The translations under genes and the position numbers were made by a program. Shown one piece after another: positions 32,301-37,438 of a stretch of DNA of 37,438 nucleotides (the first letter of the stretch is position 1; every line of letters starts with the position of its first letter). The notes under the pieces are model-generated. The model saw only the letters and a program-made list of their open reading frames with translations. It was not told the origin of the DNA and ran no database searches. Source of the DNA: an uncultured bacterium (GTDB lineage Bacteria; Verrucomicrobiota; Kiritimatiellia; RFP12; UBA1067); the NCBI GenBank assembly GCA_902763655.1, contig CACWSW010000003.1, positions 1 to 37,438 of the forward strand, written 5' to 3'.

Positions 32301-33454
32301 TCGGGCGTTCCGCCCGCATCGCAGGCGAGCGTACAGGAGGTATAGAAGATGTTCGTCCCGGTGAGCGTCGTCGCGTTCGTGACGGTAATCGTCTCGCCCG
32401 GGGCGACGGCCCAGAGGGCCTCGTCGAGGTCGTAGTACCAGTTCGCGCCGATCGTCACGGCGGCGGGGGCATCCGTGGGGGCGAGCATGAAGATGCCGTT
32501 CGCGTCCTTACGCGGGGAGCCGTCGCTCGGCAGGTTCAGGTAGCCACCGTTCGCGGTGGTGTCGCGGGGATAGACGCAGTCGGGACCGGACGCCGCCCAG
32601 AGCGCGGCGCTGCCGCCGCCGTCGAACTCGCCGACCTCCCAGCATCCCTCGTCGATCATCATCTGCGCGGCGTCCACGTCGTCCACGCCGTACGACCAGT
32701 CGGCCTGCCTCCCGTCGTTCACGAACATCGCGACGATCTCATGCCGTACGCCGTCCACCTCGTTCGTGCCGTAGCCGATCATCACGCGCGGGTACTGCGT
32801 GCGGCTCTGGTAGTTGCCGATGGTGCCCTCGACCTTGCCCACGGTGGCGTAGTTCTCGTTGACGGGGTTGATCTGCCCCTCCTTCACGGGGTAGTTGCAC
32901 CAGTTCGTGCGCACGGCGTTGCGGATCTTGCGTCCGTCGCCCGTGACGAGGTCGTAGCCGTGGGCGACGAACCCGGACGTCTTGCCGTCCGTGCGCACGG
33001 GCTTGCCGTGCGCGTACCGGCGGTCGCCGGTCTCCATGAAGAAGTAGTGCGTCGCGGGGTTGGCGTTGTTGAAGCCGGGGTAGACCATGCGGCTGTTCAT
33101 GATCGTCATGCCGGTGGAGTAGGCCATGTTCGACGCGGTGTAGAAGTAGTCGGCGTTCATGCCGCAGATCGGCTGCTCCCCTTCCGCGATAAGGTTCTCG
33201 CCCATCGTGCCGATGCGCGCCCGGCCGCCATTGCCGTCGCCGTAATACGCCCGGAGCCGATAGCCCTTCGTCATGTCGAACTTCATGATCCAGGCGCGGC
33301 CGGTCCTTTGGGCCGTGGCCGGCTTCACGTAGGTGACGAGGTCGCACCCCACGTGTCCGTTGAAGTTCGTGACCACCGTGCGCACGTATTCGCTCACCGC
33401 GCCCCACGCGCACCCCGCCGCCGCCACAGCGGCCAGACTGATCAATCTTTTCAT
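29360..33454 (-). CDS. Giant secreted protein: phosphodiester glycosidase (NAGPA-like) domain, LamG-like domain and beta-rich tail
   Basis: A 1364-residue exported protein. After a signal peptide (1-19) residues 25-330 match the phosphodiester glycosidase (NAGPA/DUF2233) fold: CGMNADYF, FVNDGRQADWSYGVDDVDAA and GEFDGGGSAAL near residue 280. Relatives release GlcNAc or other sugars joined by phosphodiester bonds. A beta-strand region (340-510), a LamG/ConA-like lectin domain (about 520-745, VQDGLVAQFDALENTG, ATVWKDLVGNG) and further beta-rich sequence follow. The end, LKVRKGGLRLVIR, resembles the tails of the two neighbouring proteins. The protein may bind and cut phosphoglycans or teichoic-type polymers outside the cell. 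It starts 17 bases after vapC. Confidence 0.82.
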   Translation of the reverse strand: MKRLISLAAVAAAGCAWGAVSEYVRTVVTNFNGHVGCDLVTYVKPATAQRTGRAWIMKFDMTKGYRLRAYYGDGNGGRARIGTMGENLIAEGEQPICGMNADYFYTASNMAYSTGMTIMNSRMVYPGFNNANPATHYFFMETGDRRYAHGKPVRTDGKTSGFVAHGYDLVTGDGRKIRNAVRTNWCNYPVKEGQINPVNENYATVGKVEGTIGNYQSRTQYPRVMIGYGTNEVDGVRHEIVAMFVNDGRQADWSYGVDDVDAAQMMIDEGCWEVGEFDGGGSAALWAASGPDCVYPRDTTANGGYLNLPSDGSPRKDANGIFMLAPTDAPAAVTIGANWYYDLDEALWAVAPGETITVTNATTLTGTNIFYTSCTLACDAGGTPDIPTIACPAGTTLSVAAGVRVCFSNAVFTGASTTLRAAGTAAVAGHVSFDRVDVAAGGAFELAGPLDRALVVNNPAAAAEGDVFGTATGNFGAGVRLLRHPSDATLVARAVSNGSAANLRWVRATDTSGGLSSANYVQDGLVAQFDALENTGVGQYSASATVWKDLVGNGKVTLAGAAAWNGRYLDTTTTKQSMTDLARVYNWSVTAELAVNVITNGAPAGAEAGKSYWPTFFGESNYRVHSTGVKKGSAPSSGYRLFINGKDPRPTMSSFWIGTMGTTSDGTNYRMYRDGTYAVGVVDTGALNMNKLGTSWVLNENGTAGFFRSHSYAFRLYDRVLTADELEQNGALDGLRFFSFTYTGTGAAVDWSAVPWTAPERATTTAPNAATHYAQLKNAAVSVSAADTVALKGLSLENGATLDIASDAVMDVQVLYVGGARVPRGIYTGTGTFGTQVDWLAGGGVLRVAGSFAAPVPTKLAIPEPDGWYEFGLTAAEGGGYGYSTGYSASPGTKLHWIKADWPHWQDYAFEPGAKLRLVGYVFLEQIPAGVFDEIDLSHATYILVNTPRPYADGSTFTLPAGVEARYQPGTGWVEDLGGTNWLVTSGSSAFTSDLEVAGTWRVYGDGTQYANQQYDGAFGGTGTLKLENFSKQARFTSSFALNGKVTGFENAQLLWIDALAVTSRLSGVAFSNCGETYQTNTSYCAVGIFFGKHNSGATADHELYIASVSGGARSIVDAKGKRWRSGGVIAAWGSNTVHVGKLTNPLHIVARRQDQDCNRGWFGSASALGPGFFVFDEIAAGLFLSTNVYVTAGKVTGSPVFDWTYQSGAVNMTTFDVTNACSSTAVAKATDLAMLPARLGGFAGSVQLTDAAERTYPVMMDFTGGTNALYNVGGCIGSGTLAAAPAAGTLAVTFPTGAAAVPGDYALARFTAGGGLLANWNVTLNGDSSPSADAGPGFVASVVKDSSGIWLKVRKGGLRLVIR

Positions 33455-33471
33455 CTCTTTTCCTAATTGCG

Positions 33472-33864
33472 TCAGCAGACAACATGAACGCCATACGCGG
33501 CAAAACGACCATCACCCGTCACAACGGGTAGCCCGTTGTCGAGCGCGGACGCGATGATCGCGCGGTCTGCGGGATCCCGATGATGGGGCGGCAGCTGCGC
33601 CGACTTGACGAGCGTCATGTAGTCAAGAGGGAGTATCGTCAGGTTGAAACTTTCCACGGCGATGCGGAACCATTCGCCTGGATCCAGCGGAAGCTTCATC
33701 TTGCCAGACTGGCACTTGACGGCGATTTCCCACGCCGTCACGGGCGAGACGAAAATGTCCGCAGCCTGCACAAGAGATTGCCGAACTGACGCCGAAAGTC
33801 GATCTGATTTCTGCACGAGCCAGATCAACGCACATGTATCAAGCAGATACCTGTTGCTTCTCAT
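33472..33864 (-). CDS. vapC: VapC-type PIN-domain toxin
   Basis: A 130-residue PIN ribonuclease. The acidic metal-binding residues are present: Asp9 in YLLDTCAL, Glu46 in AWEIAVK, Asp97 in HHRDPADR and Asp118 in TGDGRF. VapC toxins cleave tRNA or rRNA when freed from their antitoxin. Its start overlaps the end of the antitoxin gene by 26 bases, the usual arrangement. All catalytic acids are present, so it should be active. The stop lies 17 bases before the start of the 1364-residue surface protein gene. Confidence 0.95.
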   Translation of the reverse strand: MRSNRYLLDTCALIWLVQKSDRLSASVRQSLVQAADIFVSPVTAWEIAVKCQSGKMKLPLDPGEWFRIAVESFNLTILPLDYMTLVKSAQLPPHHRDPADRAIIASALDNGLPVVTGDGRFAAYGVHVVC

Positions 33865-34093
33865 CCATCACCTCGAAAAGTTCAGAGCAGTCGTCAAAAA
33901 GGTCGGCATCGTCGATGGAAACGCCGACAAGACGCGGATCGGGTTCCAAAGACCTCTCCTCGTCGATGGGCACGATCCGCGCAACCGCTTTCCCGTATCG
34001 CAGGATGGTAATCGGCGTACGCGAAGCTGCCACATGGCAAATCACGCCTGAAAAGCGCGCCTTGGCCTCGTTTACATTCATTGTCGTCGGCAT
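33839..34093 (-). CDS. Phd/YefM-family antitoxin
   Basis: An 84-residue protein. NVNEAKARFSGVICHVAAS (6-24) is the Phd/YefM DNA-binding start, followed by PITILRYGKAVARIVPI and an acidic C-terminal tail (IDDADLFDDC) that would cover the toxin. It binds VapC-like toxin and represses the shared promoter. The ATG at 34093 has GGAG six bases upstream; a start at 34081 is possible. The promoter lies just upstream. Confidence 0.93.
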   Translation of the reverse strand: MPTTMNVNEAKARFSGVICHVAASRTPITILRYGKAVARIVPIDEERSLEPDPRLVGVSIDDADLFDDCSELFEVMDEKQQVSA

Positions 34094-34121
34094 AAGCAGC
34101 TCCAGTCTGTCAATCGCCGTT

Positions 34122-34151
34122 AGTTTAACATATTCGGACCAACCTAGTCAA
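34122..34151 (-). promoter_or_regulatory. Promoter of the toxin-antitoxin pair
   Basis: TTGACT (34146-34151), an 18-base spacer and TAAACT (34122-34127) on the minus strand, 29 bases before the antitoxin start. Antitoxin autoregulation here is expected from the family. Confidence 0.5.
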
Positions 34152-34238
34152 CTCCTGCTCGCGCAGACATTGGAAAAGAACGAAAACGTCACACACAGCG
34201 TGAGCGGCGCTCGCGTCGACCGCGCTTACCGCGACCGT

Positions 34239-34334
34239 ATGGAGAGCCGCCATCTTGGCGGCGCAAGCAGAAGGATTGGTGGGGCGAGACGTCCCGCCGA
34301 GCCGCGGACGGCGGTGGAACGCCGTCCCTAGCGG
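34239..34334 (+). repeat. 96-base three-hairpin palindromic repeat, copy 1
   Basis: Three hairpins in a row: GCCGCC/GGCGGC (34246-34262), a GACGTC-centred one (34283-34298) and GGACGGC/GCCGTCC (34306-34327). It matches 35756-35851 in the same orientation at all but about 8 positions. It lies just after the 3' end of the ATPase gene. Confidence 0.85.
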
Positions 34335-34353
34335 ATTTTGCAACTGTCTTTTG

Positions 34354-35565
34354 CTAATAAAGGAACCCGAACAGCCAAAGCGGGATCTTGTTGCCGTAGC
34401 CGGTCTCGACGTCGTCGGCCGCGACGAAGCTGTAGGGAAGGTCCTTGATCTGCGAGAAACCCTTGCCCGCACCGCCGACCTCGAACAAGTAACGCCCATC
34501 GACCAGGAAATCTCCCTGTTGCGGATAGGTGACCTCGTGCCCAGCTGAGCGCAACTGGTTCAGCATAAACGTCTCACGGGCGCATCCAACGTCCACTTCC
34601 CGCGAGAGCGCGTGCATCAGGCAGGTGTTGTCAAGGCAGATCTTGTCTGGCCGGGACATGTCCTTCAGGGCAACCTTCTCGGACGACAGGAGCTGGAGCA
34701 GCCCCGCGCGCACCAGCGCCTTCAGGACTTTCAGTCCTTGGTTGCGGTCGGTCTCCAGTTCGCGGTAGAGCTGCGCCATCTTCGGCGTCTGCGGGACGCT
34801 GTCGGCAAGGACGGCAAGCATCTTCCGCGCCTTCATGATCGTCGCCACGGAAACGGAGTCGATCATCGGGTAGTCGATTTCGAGTATCTGGTTCACGACC
34901 TCCCGGAGCCGGACGTCGAACTCGCCCACGCCCTCCTTGTAGAACGGATAAGCGCCATGCTTCAGATAGCGCGAGAAATGCTCAAGTATCCTGATTTTGC
35001 CGCTGATGTCCGAGGCAATGGACAAGTGGTCTTTCAGGATTTCCTCCAGCGGCACGGCCTCGGCGTCGAGGACGTTCTCGAACTTGAGGTATTCGCGGAA
35101 CGACAGCACGGGAAGCGTGTACGGGACTCTCCGCCGCGACAGATCGCCGCTGCCCGACTCCAGACGAAGCATCGAAGATCCGGTATAGACGATGTTCAAC
35201 GACGGGTAGGAGTCGTAGATGTTCTTGACTGCCGTCTGCCAATCCTTCATGTGGTGGACCTCGTCAAGGAACAGATGCGTCCCGCCGTGCTTCCAATGCC
35301 AATCCGCCAGATCGACGACATCATGCGCGGCGAACCAGAGGTTGTCGAGCGAGACGAAAAGTGCCTTGTCGTCATTGGACGAGAATTCTTCGCGGATATG
35401 CTGCAAGACAAGCGTCGTCTTGCCCGTTCCCTTTGCGCCGCGAATGCACACGAGGCGGTTCCCCCAGTTGACGCGCGCGCACAGATAGCGCCTGAACGAC
35501 ATCGGCACCTCACGGACAAGGCGCCTTGACGTCTCATAAAGCCTCACGACATCTTTTTCTTCCAT
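34354..35565 (-). CDS. AAA-family ATPase with DUF4143 domain
   Basis: A 403-residue protein. Walker A is GAKGTGKTT (43-51) and Walker B HLFLDEVHH (97-105), followed by the sensor TGSSMLRL. The C-terminal half has the DUF4143 winged-helix and nuclease-like region (QLRSAGHEVTYPQQGDFLVDG, where the spaced D and E fit the fold). These AAA_14/DUF4143 proteins are widespread in human-gut and archaeal genomes, often in many copies, with unknown function. The start is either ATG 35565 or GTG 35568; GGAG lies eight bases before the ATG. It is flanked by two 96-base repeats and controlled by an iteron promoter. Confidence 0.92.
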   Translation of the reverse strand: MEEKDVVRLYETSRRLVREVPMSFRRYLCARVNWGNRLVCIRGAKGTGKTTLVLQHIREEFSSNDDKALFVSLDNLWFAAHDVVDLADWHWKHGGTHLFLDEVHHMKDWQTAVKNIYDSYPSLNIVYTGSSMLRLESGSGDLSRRRVPYTLPVLSFREYLKFENVLDAEAVPLEEILKDHLSIASDISGKIRILEHFSRYLKHGAYPFYKEGVGEFDVRLREVVNQILEIDYPMIDSVSVATIMKARKMLAVLADSVPQTPKMAQLYRELETDRNQGLKVLKALVRAGLLQLLSSEKVALKDMSRPDKICLDNTCLMHALSREVDVGCARETFMLNQLRSAGHEVTYPQQGDFLVDGRYLFEVGGAGKGFSQIKDLPYSFVAADDVETGYGNKIPLWLFGFLY

Positions 35566-35578
35566 CACTCAATCTCCG

Positions 35579-35677
35579 ACAATGTCTGCAATCACTCTTT
35601 TCCAGCGAAAAACAATGTTTACAAACATCGTTTAATCTGGAAAAATAATGTTTCCAAACATTGTCGGTATTATACAC
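35579..35677. promoter_or_regulatory. Three 33-base iterons with dyad operators before the ATPase gene
   Basis: ACAATGTCT (35579), ACAATGTTT (35612) and ATAATGTTT (35645) start three units of exactly 33 bases. The last two are 20-base dyads of consensus ACAATGTTT-NN-AAACATTGT, centred 33 bases (about three helical turns) apart; the first is a half-site. The third covers the predicted transcription start. A dimeric repressor should bind here. Confidence 0.65.
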
Positions 35678-35697
35678 CATCTTTCGCCGCCGCGCAA
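35669..35697 (-). promoter_or_regulatory. Promoter of the AAA/DUF4143 ATPase gene
   Basis: TATAAT (35669-35674) with TTGCGC (35692-35697) 17 bases upstream. The iteron dyad at 35645-35664 lies directly downstream, over position +1. Confidence 0.6.
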
Positions 35698-35733
35698 GAG
35701 CCGCTTACTGGAAGCGGCGCACTGACTGGGAAA

Positions 35734-35851
35734 GCCGCCTTCCAGGCGGCGCAATATGGGGAGCCGCCATCTTGGCGGCGTGAGCAGAAGAATTGGTGGG
35801 GCGAGGCGTCCCGCCGAGCAGCGGACGGCGATGGAACGCCGTCCCTACCGG
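35734..35851 (+). repeat. Palindromic repeat, copy 2, with an extra module
   Basis: Bases 35756-35851 are copy 2 of the 96-base repeat at 34239, about 92% identical and in the same orientation. It is preceded by another hairpin, GCCGCC/GGCGGC around TTCCA (35734-35750). The 350 bases between the ATPase and kinase-remnant genes consist of the iterons, this element and GC-rich sequence (35852-35918) in which I see nothing else. Confidence 0.85.
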
Positions 35852-35918
35852 ACCGCTTCGTTCGCTCGCGGCGTCGCGGCGGCCCGCTCCGCTTGGGCAG
35901 CCCTGCTCCGCCGCTCGC

Positions 35919-36577
35919 TCATTGCTCCGCCCCTCCCTCGCGCGGTCCTGCGGAGCAACAGAGGCGAAAGCCGTAGAAGCTGCCGCGGTTGCCGGGCCCG
36001 AGCACCACCGGGTCGTCGCCATCGAACGGCAGCGCACCTGCGAACATCCAGTACGCCATCACGCCGAAGGAGTACACGTCGGCCGGCTCGCGCTGCGGCT
36101 TGCCGCGCCGTTGCGCCGCATCCACCGCTTGAGGCTCGTGCCGCGAGCGAGGTCCATCACAAGGTAGTAGTCGCCCGTCGATCCATCCACCTCCAGCGTG
36201 CGCGCGCCCGCGATGTTCGGATGATGGAGGTCGGCGACGAGGCGGTAGTTCGCGCGGATGTCCTCCATCTCGTCCGCGTTGCGGCTCACCTCCGGCGGCA
36301 GGCACTTCACGGCCACGCTCACACCGCCCACCTTGTCGAGGCACTGGTAGACGATGCCCATGCCGCCCTCGCCGAGCACCTTCTCCACCACGTAACGCCC
36401 CGCGATCACGTCGCCGGGAGCGAACGCCCCGCGCCTGCCGCGATCCTCCTTCGGCCGCATGGTGGGCTCGTCGCCGATGGATCTGTCCATCGGCGTTCCG
36501 TTCTCAGGCGAAGACGCTCCCCCGCCGTTGCCGGGAATCGTCCGAGCATCGTTGATGGAAAAATCGTTCTCTGCCAT
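35919..36577 (-). pseudogene. Decayed Ser/Thr protein kinase with SUMF1-like tail
   Basis: From the ATG at 36577, residues 1-157 form the N-lobe of a PknB-type kinase: Gly loop LGEGGMG (68-74), catalytic lysine K91 in VAVKCL and the hinge LVMDLARG. The frame then breaks (stop at 36059). In another frame the C-lobe resumes at PADVYSFGVMAYWMFAGALPF. The catalytic loop (HRD) and DFG segment, about 100 residues, are missing. The reading then passes into GPGNRGSFYGFRLCCSAGP, which resembles the end of a SUMF1 (formylglycine-generating-like) domain, and stops at 35919. So at least two deletions have reduced a kinase-SUMF1 gene. It cannot phosphorylate. It has AGGA before the start and a promoter-like TGGTATACT upstream. 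Confidence 0.75.
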
Positions 36578-36602
36578 GCTTCCTACCTGTTCCTTTGACG
36601 GA

Positions 36603-36611
36603 AGTATACCA
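36603..36611 (-). promoter_or_regulatory. Extended -10 of the kinase remnant
   Basis: TGGTATACT on the minus strand, 25 bases before the ATG at 36577. It suggests the pseudogene may still be transcribed. Confidence 0.4.
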
Positions 36612-36623
36612 TAAGTGGGCAGC

Positions 36624-36659
36624 GGGGGTAAAGCAACCCCCGAAGCCGACATTACGGCT
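36624..36659. repeat. Two adjacent short hairpins
   Basis: GGGGGT/ACCCCC (36624-36641) and AGCCG/CGGCT (36644-36659) lie between the kinase remnant and the plus-strand gene. They resemble palindromic repeats but share no clear sequence with the 96-base family. Confidence 0.5.
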
Positions 36660-36755
36660 CCGCAGTCTCGCACCAGTTGCCGAGAATTACGCTTTTTTGC
36701 GATCTCAAACTTGTAGGCGGCGCGCCTTATTCATCTGGTCTGCCGGAAGTTTGTT

Positions 36756-37349
36756 TTGATCTGTACATGGAAGGACGCCGAAATCGTCCTCGGATTGAAT
36801 CTCGACCTGAAAAAACTTGAAAAGATCGGGGAAGACTTCTTCGACCAGACAATCGCGCTGGTGGACGATGAGGGCAAGAAGCCACTCGGAGAGGCGAAGA
36901 CTCCGATCAGAGAAGTGAGGGAGGAATACACGAAGTTCGTGAAAGATCCTTTCAAGGACGCCCCTTCGGATATCTTGAGATTTGTCGAGGCAGTGGGATT
37001 GCGCAACGCCAAGGTCGGCTGGGCCGTAGCGTCGGTGGAGAGCATCGCGTTTGAGAAAAGTTCGCCCCTTCCGGAGAAATGCCCGGATATGGCGCTAGCG
37101 ATCGCCACGGACGTCAACGTCGAGAAGATCGTCGAGCATGCCAAACGGGAAATGGCAGAGAAAGGCAATGACGGTTTCGCGATCGACGAAGGGACGCTGG
37201 CCGGCAAAAAGACCTGGTGGATCCTTCCCAAGGGGGAACGCAACAAGCGTCAGTTTAAGGACATGCAGTTCAGTCCGTGCTTTACTTCGCTCAACGGACA
37301 ACTCGTGCTCATCGCGTCGACGCCGTCCATGCTCACAAAGCAGGTATAA
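36756..37349 (+). CDS. Hypothetical protein, probably 5'-truncated
   Basis: A reading frame open from 36717 to a TAA at 37347; the first usable start is a TTG at 36756 with no ribosome site and no ATG nearby, giving 197 residues. I do not recognise the family. The sequence is soluble, charged alpha/beta protein without signal peptide or membrane helix: FDQTIALVDDEGK, FVEAVGLRNAKVGWAVASVES, ALAIATDVNVEKIVEHAKREM, TWWILPKGERN and SLNGQLVLIASTPSML. The last part looks like a repeat of a larger DUF3352-like or similar fold. The coding DNA is less GC-rich than its neighbours. Lack of a start suggests an N-terminal deletion. After the stop, the same frame runs on for 20 codons, so the TAA could also be a nonsense change. 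Confidence 0.55.
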   Translation: MICTWKDAEIVLGLNLDLKKLEKIGEDFFDQTIALVDDEGKKPLGEAKTPIREVREEYTKFVKDPFKDAPSDILRFVEAVGLRNAKVGWAVASVESIAFEKSSPLPEKCPDMALAIATDVNVEKIVEHAKREMAEKGNDGFAIDEGTLAGKKTWWILPKGERNKRQFKDMQFSPCFTSLNGQLVLIASTPSMLTKQV

Positions 37350-37353
37350 TGTA

Positions 37354-37399
37354 GAACGAGCCTTTTCTCAACGGTGGAGAAGGATTCGTTCTTTGACAA
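37354..37399 (+). other. Hairpin overlapping a boxA-like antitermination sequence
   Basis: GAACGA (37354-37359) pairs with TCGTTC (37386-37391), and an inner stem CCTTTTC/GAGAAGG extends it. GTTCTTTGACAA (37388-37399) resembles boxA elements of rRNA and some CRISPR leaders. A TATAAT at 37345-37350 precedes it without a -35. What follows lies outside the window. Confidence 0.35.
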
Positions 37400-37438
37400 C
37401 TGGCTGTAAGAAGAGACGACTTGCAAACATGCCGCCGC

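Noticed and set aside
31139-33466. 775-codon plus-strand reading frame
   Set aside because: Antisense of the phosphodiester-glycosidase gene, which has a signal peptide and conserved motifs.
35852-35918. Coding sequence continuing the kinase remnant
   Set aside because: Both frames that carry kinase sequence are closed by 35919; the remaining GC-rich bases show no recognisable motif.
1-37438. tRNA or rRNA genes
   Set aside because: I scanned the intergenic stretches and saw no cloverleaf with a GTTC-type T-loop and acceptor pairing, and no rRNA core sequence.

Overview
The window is a GC-rich stretch (GC drops only in part of one secretin gene and near the right edge) that looks like a Kiritimatiellota/Verrucomicrobiota-type (PVC) genome, probably from an intestinal or other anaerobic community. 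The clues are a Tat-exported Gfo/Idh/MocA oxidoreductase next to a GH2 glycosidase, three giant secreted proteins (two with autotransporter-associated beta-strand repeats), an Akkermansia-like PilM/PilO/secretin locus, a kinase remnant with a SUMF1-like tail, and many short palindromic repeats. The lineage is inferred from gene content only; there is no rRNA gene in the window.

Layout. Bases 1-6.5 kb hold a tight minus-strand operon: xseB, a GHKL ATPase, rny (RNase Y), a Gfo/Idh/MocA oxidoreductase and a GH2 beta-glycosidase that runs off the left edge. From 6.5 to 10.8 kb come a zinc-ribbon membrane protein with its own promoter, then a four-gene unit (cupin lipoprotein, VOC protein, orphan DhaK, YgjP-type metallopeptidase). 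A CPA2 cation/proton antiporter (10.9-12.9 kb) is one of only two plus-strand genes. It meets a trypsin-like protease tail to tail, and that protease is translationally coupled to argG.

From 23.2 down to 14.9 kb (minus) runs a seven-gene operon in which nearly every junction is a 4-base ATGA/GTGA overlap: PilM-PilN fusion, PilO-like protein, secretin, coiled-coil membrane protein, Zeta-toxin-like kinase, its small partner and an MlaE permease. Because known Zeta kinases act on UDP-N-acetylglucosamine, finding one inside an envelope operon is the most suggestive functional link here.

From 23.3 to 33.5 kb three large exported proteins follow. Two are beta-strand-repeat proteins; the third joins a phosphodiester-glycosidase domain to a LamG-like and a beta-helical region. 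All three end in a similar short hydrophobic tail closed by Arg or Lys. From 33.5 kb to the right edge the DNA is accessory: a VapBC-type toxin-antitoxin pair; an AAA/DUF4143 ATPase bracketed by two near-identical 96-base palindromic repeats and preceded by three 33-base iterons with dyad operators; a decayed Ser/Thr kinase; and an orphan partial gene followed by a hairpin and a boxA-like sequence at the edge. Members or relatives of the palindromic repeat family also sit inside the secretin and pilM coding sequences, in frame.
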